Source of the DNA: Nitrospirota bacterium
Lineage (GTDB): Bacteria; Nitrospirota; Nitrospiria; Nitrospirales; Nitrospiraceae
DNA length: 64,000 bases
Assembly (NCBI GenBank): GCA_030682135.1
Contig: JAUXQT010000003.1
Span: 42,484 to 106,483, forward strand
Direction: 5' to 3'
Shown here: one piece after another, positions 42,961-52,156 of the stretch
Layout of the letters: the number at the start of each line of letters is the position of its first letter
How positions within the stretch are numbered: the first letter of the stretch is position 1
Notes under the pieces: model-generated
What the model was told of the DNA's origin: nothing
Databases searched by the model: none
Seen by the model: only the letters and a program-made list of their open reading frames with translations
Translations under genes and position numbers: made by a program

Positions 42961-43194
42961 GGGGACTCCTCTCATGGCTGTCAATGTCGTCTCCTGCGAG
43001 ATTGGTCGTGACCCGCGCGATGTTCTTACATCGACCAAGACCAAACAGGCATGAGCGGGCTCAGCCACGCGAGTGGTGTGCATTGGACCTACGGCTAGGA
43101 TGGTGAAATGGATCTGCAGACCTGTCGATGGAATTCTGATGACCAGCTGGCGAGTATTTATGGGAGCAGACTGAGCGAACGAGGCCTAGGGCTC
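42961..43194. other. Intergenic region
   Basis: 234 bp upstream of the TVP38 gene, with no gene or repeat recognised. Confidence 0.35.
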
Positions 43195-43428
43195 TTACGG
43201 CCTTGGCATCCGCACGGCTGTGGCGGCGCCACTGAGCACCTCACCGACGCGGGTCCAGCCTGCTGATGGGGAAGAGCATCGTCCTTCTGCTGCGCGCCCT
43301 CTTTCCATCGAGGGCTGACCGGAACGACAGGTATTCCCGGAAGACTCGGCATTGATGTGGGGACGTGAGACGTCCGGTCCGGCGCACCCAAACCCGAACA
43401 AGAGGACGAAGAACAAGCCTGCGCGCAT
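43195..43428 (-). CDS. Small putative lipoprotein
   Basis: 77 residues with GAAAGGA before the ATG. A short hydrophobic signal ends in FGFGC, a poor lipobox, and is followed by a Ser/Arg/Gly-rich tail of 60 residues with two more Cys. No family recognised. Coding status uncertain. Confidence 0.45.
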   Translation of the reverse strand: MRAGLFFVLLFGFGCAGPDVSRPHINAESSGNTCRSGQPSMERGRAAEGRCSSPSAGWTRVGEVLSGAATAVRMPRP

Positions 43429-43517
43429 ACGAAGATCCTTTCCCCCTGATAATCGCTACCTCACTTGTCGGTCGAGTCAGCGGGAATCTGTAGGGAACGC
43501 TGGTACGTCAGAGGAGG

Positions 43518-44066
43518 CTATTCCCACTGGTGATTGCTCACATCACGATCCATATCGAGGCGGCCGAACGCACGCTCAAACGGATCGATCGTGCCGTCAT
43601 GATTTTTATCGAGTTCCTGGAAATGCTCGTGCTGAAGCTCACCCGCCTGGGGATTTGGCGCTCGCCCTGTCTGGCGATCCCGACTGGGGTCATACCGTTG
43701 CGGCTGCTCGAACATGCCATGATAGGAGAGATCCGGCTTCGGCTGAACGATCGCCGGTGGACGCCGCTGCTTCCCGGTCTTCCGATGGCGAGAGGTCTTC
43801 CGATGAGCTTGATCTACAGGCGGTCCCTGAGGCCCTGCGGCCAGAGCCCTATTTAGCTCCGACTTGGCCGGTGGTTTGGCGCTCGCCTTGGGTGGCACCG
43901 CCGAACGCTTGCGATCCAGCCCAAGGGACTGACCGGCCGGCGACTTGGCCCCCTGCTTTGAGTTGGGAGGAGCGGCCCATAGGAGCGGCTCCCAGTCGCT
44001 GAGCCCACCCAGGATCGCAAGGACGACGACCAGGAGAAACTTGCAAGGATATGGATGTGACGGCAT
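43518..44066 (-). CDS. Secreted EF-hand protein
   Basis: 182 residues. A signal peptide precedes a basic, Pro-rich disordered region, and a C-terminal canonical EF-hand loop DKNHDGTIDPFE is followed by a partial second loop (DMDRDVSNHQWE). Calcium binding outside the cytoplasm is likely. It is divergent from the sulfite-oxidase-like gene. Confidence 0.82.
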   Translation of the reverse strand: MPSHPYPCKFLLVVVLAILGGLSDWEPLLWAAPPNSKQGAKSPAGQSLGLDRKRSAVPPKASAKPPAKSELNRALAAGPQGPPVDQAHRKTSRHRKTGKQRRPPAIVQPKPDLSYHGMFEQPQRYDPSRDRQTGRAPNPQAGELQHEHFQELDKNHDGTIDPFERAFGRLDMDRDVSNHQWE

Positions 44067-44242
44067 CGCGCCCCCAACAATTAAAGTTGAAGTCTTTCAA
44101 GACGACCAACTCCATGATGCCCCATAGACCGCTGATTCGCGAAGAGAATTCCCACTCCTGTCAAAATGGGCCTTGCAAGCCGACTCACTATCTAGTTGTC
44201 AGGAAGACCCTGGCTCCCGTACTCTCTCGTGAGGAGGCCACC

Positions 44243-44887
44243 ATGGACGATCCCAACCGACTGACCGAAAAGAAAGAGCAATGGGCCAAGGCCCGACGTG
44301 GAGGAGAAGAGCGCGAAGTCTTCTACGAAGGTGATGATCGTTTGCCGCCTGGACAGCACCTCGTCGAAACCTTCCCTGTGCTCGATTTAGGCTTCAAACC
44401 CGATATTCCTCTCTCGGAATGGACCGTCACCATCGGTGGATTGGTCGCCAATCCCATCACCTGGACCTGGGAAGAGTTTCTCGCGCAGCCCCAATTCAAA
44501 GACACCTCCGATTTTCACTGCGTAACCAGTTGGAGCCGATTCGACAACGAGTGGGAAGGCGTCAGCTTCAAACATATTCTGTCCGTGGTGCAGCCACTGC
44601 CCTCGGCGAAGTTCGTGCTCTTTAAATCCTTCGATGACTACACAACCAACCTGCCGCTTGAAGCCTGCGACGATCGGGACGTGCTCTTGACCTACACCTG
44701 GAACGGCAGGCCCCTCACCAAAGAACATGGCGGGCCAGTGCGAGTCATCGTGCCGAAACGTTATGCCTGGAAGGGAGCCAAATGGGTGAAGGAAATTACG
44801 TTTTCAGAGAAGGATGAGAAGGGATTCTGGGAAGTCCGCGGCTATTCCAACACCGGATTCCCCTGGAAGAACGACCGTTACGGATGA
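44243..44887 (+). CDS. Sulfite-oxidase-like molybdopterin oxidoreductase
   Basis: 214 residues from the ATG at 44243 with GAGGAGG upstream. The sequence has WTVTIGGLV, DFHCVTSWSR (Cys ligand of Mo), KHILSVV, VLFKSFDDYTTNL and the KWVKEITF motif, the plan of the short molybdopterin-binding sulfite oxidase group (YuiH-like). No haem domain, twin-arginine signal or second domain, so it is a cytoplasmic-type stand-alone Mo enzyme. The substrate is unknown. Confidence 0.9.
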   Translation: MDDPNRLTEKKEQWAKARRGGEEREVFYEGDDRLPPGQHLVETFPVLDLGFKPDIPLSEWTVTIGGLVANPITWTWEEFLAQPQFKDTSDFHCVTSWSRFDNEWEGVSFKHILSVVQPLPSAKFVLFKSFDDYTTNLPLEACDDRDVLLTYTWNGRPLTKEHGGPVRVIVPKRYAWKGAKWVKEITFSEKDEKGFWEVRGYSNTGFPWKNDRYG

Positions 44888-44892
44888 GTTCG

Positions 44893-45228
44893 CTATTTCT
44901 TGACCCAGCCGCCTGAGCCCTCGACAAAATTTCCGGGCTTGGTATTCGCGACGGCCTTCTCCCCTGCAAGTGTTTCCACTGCATTCAAGCTGGTTCCATT
45001 GCGGTGAGCGATCTCCTCATAGGCTTGGCGCCGTTTCTGATTCACCTCGTTCGCAAGAGCTTGGGCCTCTCCGCTACCGGGCGAAACGAGGCCCACATAG
45101 CCGTTAGACTTTTCTCCGACCAGGCCCTTCGACTTCGCTTCGTCAAGCGTGAGGGCAAAGAGCGGCTGCCCTCCCGAAAAACACCACAACACCACACCGA
45201 TCGTGATCACTCGTCCCCATGTTGTCAT
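44893..45228 (-). CDS. ydbL: YdbL-family (DUF1318) periplasmic protein
   Basis: 111 residues from the ATG at 45228, AGGAG seven bases upstream. Signal peptide (ending LFA), then LDEAKSKGLVGEKSNGYVG, ANEVNQKRRQAYEEIA and EKAVANTKPGNFV, the DUF1318 signature. It stands last in a ydbH-ynbE-ydbL run. In E. coli the gene is linked to YdbH-YnbE lipid homeostasis of the outer membrane. Palindromic repeat C separates it from ynbE. Confidence 0.9.
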   Translation of the reverse strand: MTTWGRVITIGVVLWCFSGGQPLFALTLDEAKSKGLVGEKSNGYVGLVSPGSGEAQALANEVNQKRRQAYEEIAHRNGTSLNAVETLAGEKAVANTKPGNFVEGSGGWVKK

Positions 45229-45317
45229 TGCAATTCTCCTCTGCCTAACAGGCCCCTGAGAAGCCATACCAAATTTTCATACACCATCACGTCTTGGAGG
45301 ATACAACACTACCCTGC

Positions 45318-45440
45318 AGGATGCTCAAACAGTCCGTTCAGCAAGGCCGCAGGCGATTCGAAACCGGAGGCGTACCCTCAGGGGTACGTTGAGGATTTCG
45401 ATGAGCCGAGAACGAAGCTGGCGGACTATTTCAGCATCCC
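45318..45440. repeat. Palindromic repeat family, copy C
   Basis: 123 bp. Outer stem aggatgctcaaacagtccg / cggactatttcagcatcc; inner stem attcgaaa/tttcgat; apex ggcgtaccc/ggggtacg. It ends one base from the TAA of ynbE and separates ynbE from ydbL. Confidence 0.88.
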
Positions 45441-45441
45441 G

Positions 45442-45672
45442 TTAAAACAGACCGCTCTTGTCGGACAAAACTTGATCCAGTTCCTTGTCTACCTTCACGC
45501 GAACCTCATGATCGATTTTCACGTTCAGGTTGATGGTAATCGGCTTATCGGATGGCGCCACTTCAATACGCGGCGTACAAGCCTCTAACCAGACCAATGC
45601 CCCACCGAGCATTGCACCGACGATACCGGCCAACAGGGTCCTGCTCCGCATGGTCATCCTTATAGAATTCAT
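45442..45672 (-). CDS. ynbE: YnbE-family lipoprotein
   Basis: 76 residues from the ATG at 45672; the ATG at 45651, with AAGG just upstream, may be the true start. The lipobox is LEAC. CTPRIEVAPSDKPITINLNV and KIDHEVRVKVDK are the YnbE signature. In E. coli YnbE forms an intermembrane bridge with YdbH. It starts two bases past the end of ydbH, so it is translated from the same message. Confidence 0.9.
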   Translation of the reverse strand: MNSIRMTMRSRTLLAGIVGAMLGGALVWLEACTPRIEVAPSDKPITINLNVKIDHEVRVKVDKELDQVLSDKSGLF

Positions 45673-45674
45673 GG

Positions 45675-48458
45675 CTATTTAAACTTCTTTTGCACGCCGT
45701 CTTGAATATCCTGAACCAGGCGAAGACTCTTCAACAGAGTTGGAATATGTTCCTGCACGGTTACATTAAAATGGAGGGGAGGGGTCTTCTTCAAGTCAGG
45801 ATTCCGGCCCTCCAGACGCGCGCTCAAATCCAGAGTCCCGTCGTCCGCATACTCTACACCAACCCGCAGCAGCGTGTAATGAAAGTTGTTAAGCGCCTGC
45901 GAGACCAGCGATAGCGGGCTATCGGACTCCGAGACGATTTTCGTCGACTCCGAAGTCGGCACATATCGTATCACCCCGCCTGGAGGCTGCGCCTCAACCA
46001 CCCCGTCTTCGATGGCCACACCATCAGGAGTGATCGTGATAGGCAGCGTCCCGTTCAGCCTTCCTGAGCCCAGGAGTCCCTTCTGCTGTTCCACACTGAG
46101 GATCTTGGCCAGATCGAGACTGCGGATCGAAAAGGTCGTCTGATAATGCGGCTTGGCCACATCGATCAGCAACCCAGGGCTCGTGACCGTCCCCCCCAAT
46201 AGGTCACAGTGGAAATCCTTCACGTCAATGACCGGCAACCCATTCGGCAACTTCCATCGGGCCTGGAATATCGTCGCCAGATTCGTCACCTCGACACCCG
46301 TCTGCAGCGATGCGATCGTCACCGGCACTGGTTGCACCGTCGCAATCGACATCAATCCATCAGCATGAAGCGCCATCGCCGTGCTCATCTCTTTCACGCG
46401 ATAGTCCCGATAATGACCTGACAACTTATCTGCCACGATCTTCGCCGTCCCGGACGTCAGATGGAACCCCTGCGCCGAATCCCCAGAGCCACCGGACCAC
46501 GACGCATCGACGGTCGCCGTCAATTGACCCTCCGTAACATCCATGGACAGCGGCAATCCCATGAGCATCTTGCTCAGCCGCCGCTCAGCGCCGTCAAAGA
46601 CCATCGGCCCGATCGTGCCATGCACCATTCCCGGCGCCGCACTCAAGGGCTGCTCAAGCTTGGCCGTAACAAGCGCCTCACGGAAGGGCGCGTCGACACG
46701 CAGCTCGGCCTTGACCCCGGCTTGATTCGCCACAAACCTGACCATCCAATCTGTCGCCGGTACTCCCCACGGAGCCACGTCCACCGCCACTCCATCCACC
46801 GCGAGTGTGCCCTGCGCATTCCAGGATGCTCCGGTCATCTCGGCCTGCTGTACCCGCAAGGTCCCCTGAGCCAAGCGAACCGGCCGGCCCATCACACGCA
46901 TGGCCGGAACTCGAACCGCCACCGTGGCAGGCCCGGCGCTGCAATGGCTGGCAGCCAGGTCGCACTGCACGGTCAAGGCCTCGGCCAGTTGTAACGTGAC
47001 GCTCGAGACGATCGCCCCCCCCTGTTCGATCTGCTTGGCCGTGACGGAAGACGAGGGCAAGAGGATGCCCTTGACGTGCGTTCGAGCCAGCGTCACCGTT
47101 CCCCGAAACCCTCCCATCGCCTCCTTCGCCGAGAGAAGCTCCCTCACCGCCTTCGGAAGCACGCCTTCGACCCGATAGGTCCCTTCCGCCAACACCAGCT
47201 CGCCGCCTACCCCTTCAGCCCGGCTGGTCTCGAACTCGGCCACCAACGGACCAGATGCCAGTCCATAGGTCACGTGCAGCGGCCCCTCAGCGAGCATGCG
47301 CAACGGCCGGTTCGCCCAATACAACCTCCCCTGCACCGGCTTCGTGTTTTCAATCCGTACCGGCTGATCCCCGCGTGGGAGAATCATCCTGACTACTTCC
47401 GGGATGATACGGGGTTGCGCATTCACCGTGGCGGTCAGCAACACGCCGGGAGCCAGGGTCCATCCCACTTCTGTCGCATTCCCCGTGAACGTGCCCTCAT
47501 AGGCGACCGTAATATCTTTCGCCACCTCCTTCAACGCGGGCAGCGTCATCTGCACTTGGACCTGTCCATCCACATGCGTACGGGAATCCTCCTGCAGCGA
47601 TGCCAATGAGGCATCAGCCGCCGCCGTGCCGGCCCAGCGTACCGCGACATGCCCCGTCACCTTCCCCAACTCCGGGCCGATCGGGACGAGCAGGGCGATA
47701 AACGGCGCCAACTCACGGACATTCACCTCCAACCGCCCATTGACCTGAATCGTCTGGCCGTCAGGACGCGCCTGAGATTGCCATGACACAATCGGCACCG
47801 CCTGAGGACGCTGGGACACCAAGGTGGCAGACCAGGTGCTGGCCGACTGCCCCGTCACCGTGAGTCCATAAGTCGCCGTATCACGCCCCTGGAACGACAG
47901 ATGCCCTCCCAACTCGCCATCCCGATACATCACCACACCGGAAATCATTACCCGACGGAGAGGCCCCGTCGCCTGTTCACGGAAAATAGTCACCCGGTCC
48001 AGGTGTAACTCGTCGAAGGGAAGAATGGGCAGGCCTCGCAACAGATCGCCGGCAGTCAAGAGGGTCCAGGGCGAGTCTTCACTCTCCTCTCGACCTTGAA
48101 CGGCTCCTCCCTCCTTGCCACGCTCAGACGGCGGAAGATTCAGAATCTGGATGGCCACATAGGGAAGAGACACCCGATCGACATGCCCATGGATCAGCTG
48201 CGGCACCCGATACTGAATCTCCGCATTCGTCAACGACACCATGACACTTTCACCGGCCAAATCCTGTTGGAACGACACGACGGGAATGTGCATCCCGCTC
48301 CAGCCTGGATAACCCAGCTGGATGATGACGTGTTTATAGCCATACTGGCGAAGCCCCTGAGCCAATAGATACGAGGCCGTCAACGGCAGGAGCAAATAGA
48401 GACTCACCAGGGCGACTAACCCGAGGAGCAGCGCGATCTGATATCGATGAATCAGCAT
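45675..48458 (-). CDS. ydbH: YdbH-family AsmA-like intermembrane protein
   Basis: About 927 residues from the ATG at 48458 (a TTG six codons upstream is possible). One N-terminal membrane anchor (about 5-27) precedes a very long, beta-rich, repeat-like periplasmic domain characteristic of AsmA/YdbH proteins. The C-terminal DUF-like segment (LLGGTVTSPGL, SLDLAKILSVEQQKGLLGSGRLNGTLPI) matches YdbH. These proteins form hydrophobic grooves that carry phospholipids between the membranes. Divergent from the polysaccharide synthase gene. Confidence 0.9.
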   Translation of the reverse strand: MLIHRYQIALLLGLVALVSLYLLLPLTASYLLAQGLRQYGYKHVIIQLGYPGWSGMHIPVVSFQQDLAGESVMVSLTNAEIQYRVPQLIHGHVDRVSLPYVAIQILNLPPSERGKEGGAVQGREESEDSPWTLLTAGDLLRGLPILPFDELHLDRVTIFREQATGPLRRVMISGVVMYRDGELGGHLSFQGRDTATYGLTVTGQSASTWSATLVSQRPQAVPIVSWQSQARPDGQTIQVNGRLEVNVRELAPFIALLVPIGPELGKVTGHVAVRWAGTAAADASLASLQEDSRTHVDGQVQVQMTLPALKEVAKDITVAYEGTFTGNATEVGWTLAPGVLLTATVNAQPRIIPEVVRMILPRGDQPVRIENTKPVQGRLYWANRPLRMLAEGPLHVTYGLASGPLVAEFETSRAEGVGGELVLAEGTYRVEGVLPKAVRELLSAKEAMGGFRGTVTLARTHVKGILLPSSSVTAKQIEQGGAIVSSVTLQLAEALTVQCDLAASHCSAGPATVAVRVPAMRVMGRPVRLAQGTLRVQQAEMTGASWNAQGTLAVDGVAVDVAPWGVPATDWMVRFVANQAGVKAELRVDAPFREALVTAKLEQPLSAAPGMVHGTIGPMVFDGAERRLSKMLMGLPLSMDVTEGQLTATVDASWSGGSGDSAQGFHLTSGTAKIVADKLSGHYRDYRVKEMSTAMALHADGLMSIATVQPVPVTIASLQTGVEVTNLATIFQARWKLPNGLPVIDVKDFHCDLLGGTVTSPGLLIDVAKPHYQTTFSIRSLDLAKILSVEQQKGLLGSGRLNGTLPITITPDGVAIEDGVVEAQPPGGVIRYVPTSESTKIVSESDSPLSLVSQALNNFHYTLLRVGVEYADDGTLDLSARLEGRNPDLKKTPPLHFNVTVQEHIPTLLKSLRLVQDIQDGVQKKFK

Positions 48459-48727
48459 AGGTTCATGTTCGGTCAATCTTGTGTAGACGGTTGTCAGATA
48501 ATCACGACGGATCTGTCAAGAGCGGCAAGGCCAACCCAGGCACCTCGTCACGCCATGTTCCTTCTGCGCCACCGTTGACAGGCTTTCACAAGCCCCGGTA
48601 TCTTGCCTCAGCACCAAATCAAGTCCGTTCATACCCGAGTCACCCATTGCTCCCCACCCCATTCGTTCGCCATCTCTTCAACATCCGAGTCCCTCTGAAC
48701 CGACTCACGAGGCGGCTCGCACCGACC
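48459..48727. promoter_or_regulatory. Divergent region between ydbH and synthase gene
   Basis: 269 bp with promoters expected for both directions. The synthase frame stays open through it, so the synthase start could be upstream of 48728. No specific motif seen. Confidence 0.4.
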
Positions 48728-51700
48728 ATGCTCCTCGTGCTCTGCGGACTCATCCTCGGCCTATCTCCGCCCCTCGCTTCAGCCAAGCAGACCCAGCAAG
48801 AGCGTTCAAGCGACCGATATATTCATCAGCTCGATGATCTCTCGGCGCTCTGGAGTTTCTACAAACAGACCTACATACAACATGGCCGGGTCGTCAGTCT
48901 GGACGAACAGGGCATCACGACGTCGGAAGGGCAAGGCTACGCCATGCTCCGTGCCGTCTGGTCGAATGATCGCGCGACGTTCAATACCGTGTGGGCGTGG
49001 ACGAAGCAACACCTCCAAGTCCGCGACGACAAGCTCTTCGCCTGGAAGTGGAAAGGGGCCGTGCTCGACAAAAACTCGGCGACGGACGCCGATACCGACA
49101 TCGCGCTCGCCCTTGTCCTGGCCGCTCGGCGATTCGACCATCCACCGTTCGAGCAAGACGCGCTCGCCATCATCCATTCAATCTGGGACCGGGAAGTCAT
49201 CCAGATCGCCTCGCGCGCCTATGTCACTGCAGGCAATTGGACCAGCGACGAAGATTACCCAACGATCCACGTCGCCTACCTGGCCCCCTATGCCTACGAA
49301 ATCTTTGCCTCTGTCGATGCGCACCACCCATGGGCCCATGCCACCGAATCCAGCTATGCCATTCTGCACTGGCTCTATGATGAAGAAGCCCTGCCCGTTC
49401 CTCCGGAACTCATCTATCTGAACCGACAGACAGGCCACCTTACCGTCCGGCATCCCGTGACCGGGGCCTCATCCTCGTTCAGCTATGACGCCTTCCCGAT
49501 CTATTGGCGAATCGCGCTCGATGCCGCCTGGTTCGGACGATCTGAAGGGCCCTTGCGGCAAAAGATGCTGGGATTTTTCCAGCGCGAATGGAAGGCCCAG
49601 GGAAAATTTGTCGACCACTATTCCCTCAAGGGTTTGCCTCTGTCGTCGAACGAAGGGCTTCCGCTCTATGCCACCATCCAGGCCCTGGCCCTCCAGGAAC
49701 AGGACGATCTCGCCCGGCTGCTGAGCGAAAAGAAGCTCGCTCAACTCGAAACCACCGCACTCGCCGGGAAACGGCTCCCCTACTACTTCCAGAACTGGCT
49801 ATGGTTCGGGCAAGCCCTCTCTCTGTCGCAAGCCCGCCACTACGACGAATTTTTGGGGTTTTTGCGACCGTTCGATGTGGTCGGGTTCTCGGCACACTTT
49901 CCCTGGGAACTCTTTGCCGTCACCGTCATGCTCTACCTGATCGCCACGTGGCATCCGGTTCTCAAGTTCGCCTTTCTGGCTTGTGGATTGAGCCTCTGTC
50001 TCCGCTATCTCCACTGGCGGCTCTTCCACACATTGAACTTCATGGAGTCCGGCGGCCCGTTTATCAGCATCGCTCTGTGGGCGGCAGAACTCTATGCCTT
50101 CTCCACCGTTCTGCTCCTGTTCATCCAGGTGGGGGTAGGCTGGAGACCTCAGCCTGTCCGTCCCCTTGAGACAGCCCAAGGCTTTGCTCCCTCTGTCGAC
50201 GTCTTTATTCCGATCTATTCAGAATCCTGCGAGATTCTGGAGAAGACCCTGATCGGCGCCTCCGCGATGGAGCAGGCTCACAAACGGATATACGTGTTGG
50301 ACGACAGCCACCGAAACGAGGTCTGCCGACTGGCCGAACGGTTCGGCGCAACCTATATCAAAGGCCCCCGCCAACATGCCAAGGCGGGCAACCTGAACCA
50401 TGCCCTCACGCAAACGGACGGCGAACTCATCGTGATCTTCGACACGGACCATATTCCAGTGACGACCTTTCTCACAGAGACCGTCCCGTTTTTCGCAGAC
50501 CCCAACATCGGCTTTGTCCAAACGCCTCACCACTTCTACAACCAGGATATTTTTCAACGGGCCCTCGGCGCCAGCCCGCGCATTCCGAACGAACAGGACC
50601 TGTTCAATCACGCGATCCAGGGCGGACGCCAAGGCTGGGGCGGGGCGTTCTTCGTCGGCAGCGGGGCCGTCTTTCGACGGTCGGCGATCGCCGCGTTGAA
50701 TGGATTTAACTTGATGAGCATCACCGAAGACATTCATACCAGCCAGCACCTCCATGCCAGGGGATGGAAGTCTGTCTTCGTCGACAAAAACCTGGCGGTC
50801 GGACTGACCGCGGAAAACCTCGCGTCCTACATTGTCCAGCGTCGGCGCTGGATGCTGGGCTGTCTCCAGATTTTCTTCAAAGACAATCCACTCCTCTGCC
50901 GGGGTCTGTCCTTCCGGCACCGGCTCGGCTACTTCGCCTCGCTCTACTACTTCTTCTTCCCGATCGCGCGGGTGATATTTTGGATCACCCCCCTCTACTT
51001 CCTCCTGTTTCACCTGCACCCGATTTTTGCCGATGTCTCGATTCTCGTAGCCTACCTGTTGCCATTCATGATCGTCCTCCCGATGATTTCCTCCAGATTG
51101 CTGCCCGGATGGCCCAGGCTCATGTGGTCATCCCTCTACGAAGGACCAGTCAGTTTCCCGCTGTTCCGGTCGATGTTCGATCTGCTGCTCCCGAAAAACT
51201 TGGGGTTCAAAGTCACCCCCAAGGGCTTGCTCTCGGAGCAACGGTCATTCGACTGGCGATCCTCTGCCAGCCTGACCATTGCCACCCTCATCACGCTCGC
51301 CGCCATTGCGAAAGGCCTCTGGGAGTTCTGGTATTTCGGCATCGAAAAGGACGCCTATTTCTTCAATCTCAGCTGGGCCTCCGTGAATCTGCTCACGCTG
51401 TTCGTGGGACTGCTGATGGCATGGGAAAAGCCTCAAACGCGAACAGAAGAACGCATCATTAAGCCGATCCCGTTCGAATTGCGAGCCGGCACTCTGTGCA
51501 TCACAGGCACGACACATGACGTGAGTCTAACCGGAGTATCATGGTTCGGGACATCGCCCGATCCACTGCCTCCCACTATGGACATGAGCTTGCACGGCAG
51601 AATCCCCTTCACCTGCCAGGTCCGATTGGTCTATCATGACCAACTGTCAGAGTCTGGTAGCAAATGTGGGCTGGCATTTCTCAACCTCTCAGAAGAACAT

Positions 51701-52090
51701 CGTCGGCTCTTGCTGCTAAACCTCTATAGCGACCCCATGACCTGGGAACATGCGCAGAGGGACCGCCTGCGCAGCAGCCTCCTCATGGCAAGTCACTTGC
51801 TCTTCGGTCTCCTGAAGCACTTCAGACCATTAAGACTCAGGCGGCGACAGACTCCCCGACAATGGGATGTCGGCGTCACCGAGGTGCAGATCGGAGAGAA
51901 ACGGCATCGTGCAATCGTGAGAGATCGATCGGCAAGCGGGCTCAGTCTGTTGATCTTCGCCAACGAAACTCCACTCACCACGCCGTGGTTGGTACGGGGC
52001 GCAGACGGACAACTGACGGCCTATCGCCCTATCTATCGCGCGAGGCGATGGAGGCTGATACCGAGAGTGGGCCTCCAGGCCATCCCCTAA
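48728..52090 (+). CDS. GH8 endoglucanase - cellulose-synthase GT2 - PilZ fusion
   Basis: About 1,120 residues. A signal peptide or anchor (1-20, LASAKQ) precedes a GH8 domain (about 25-365; TSEGQGYAM with Glu67, YDAFPIYWRIALD). Several membrane helices follow, then a GT2 cellulose synthase: VLDDS (Asp525), DTDH (Asp572), ITED (Asp668), QRRRW (Gln704), more membrane helices, and PilZ with RTEER at 905-909 and DVSLTG at 931-936, the c-di-GMP site. A second degenerate PilZ-like segment (DRSASG) ends it. It should make a beta-glucan under c-di-GMP control and trim it outside. No BcsB is near. Confidence 0.92.
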   Translation: MLLVLCGLILGLSPPLASAKQTQQERSSDRYIHQLDDLSALWSFYKQTYIQHGRVVSLDEQGITTSEGQGYAMLRAVWSNDRATFNTVWAWTKQHLQVRDDKLFAWKWKGAVLDKNSATDADTDIALALVLAARRFDHPPFEQDALAIIHSIWDREVIQIASRAYVTAGNWTSDEDYPTIHVAYLAPYAYEIFASVDAHHPWAHATESSYAILHWLYDEEALPVPPELIYLNRQTGHLTVRHPVTGASSSFSYDAFPIYWRIALDAAWFGRSEGPLRQKMLGFFQREWKAQGKFVDHYSLKGLPLSSNEGLPLYATIQALALQEQDDLARLLSEKKLAQLETTALAGKRLPYYFQNWLWFGQALSLSQARHYDEFLGFLRPFDVVGFSAHFPWELFAVTVMLYLIATWHPVLKFAFLACGLSLCLRYLHWRLFHTLNFMESGGPFISIALWAAELYAFSTVLLLFIQVGVGWRPQPVRPLETAQGFAPSVDVFIPIYSESCEILEKTLIGASAMEQAHKRIYVLDDSHRNEVCRLAERFGATYIKGPRQHAKAGNLNHALTQTDGELIVIFDTDHIPVTTFLTETVPFFADPNIGFVQTPHHFYNQDIFQRALGASPRIPNEQDLFNHAIQGGRQGWGGAFFVGSGAVFRRSAIAALNGFNLMSITEDIHTSQHLHARGWKSVFVDKNLAVGLTAENLASYIVQRRRWMLGCLQIFFKDNPLLCRGLSFRHRLGYFASLYYFFFPIARVIFWITPLYFLLFHLHPIFADVSILVAYLLPFMIVLPMISSRLLPGWPRLMWSSLYEGPVSFPLFRSMFDLLLPKNLGFKVTPKGLLSEQRSFDWRSSASLTIATLITLAAIAKGLWEFWYFGIEKDAYFFNLSWASVNLLTLFVGLLMAWEKPQTRTEERIIKPIPFELRAGTLCITGTTHDVSLTGVSWFGTSPDPLPPTMDMSLHGRIPFTCQVRLVYHDQLSESGSKCGLAFLNLSEEHRRLLLLNLYSDPMTWEHAQRDRLRSSLLMASHLLFGLLKHFRPLRLRRRQTPRQWDVGVTEVQIGEKRHRAIVRDRSASGLSLLIFANETPLTTPWLVRGADGQLTAYRPIYRARRWRLIPRVGLQAIP

Positions 52091-52156
52091 ACATTCAACG
52101 TACATTTGGCGTATTGCGCCAGAAACGACACGACGGGAAAGGCACCGACTAATTTT

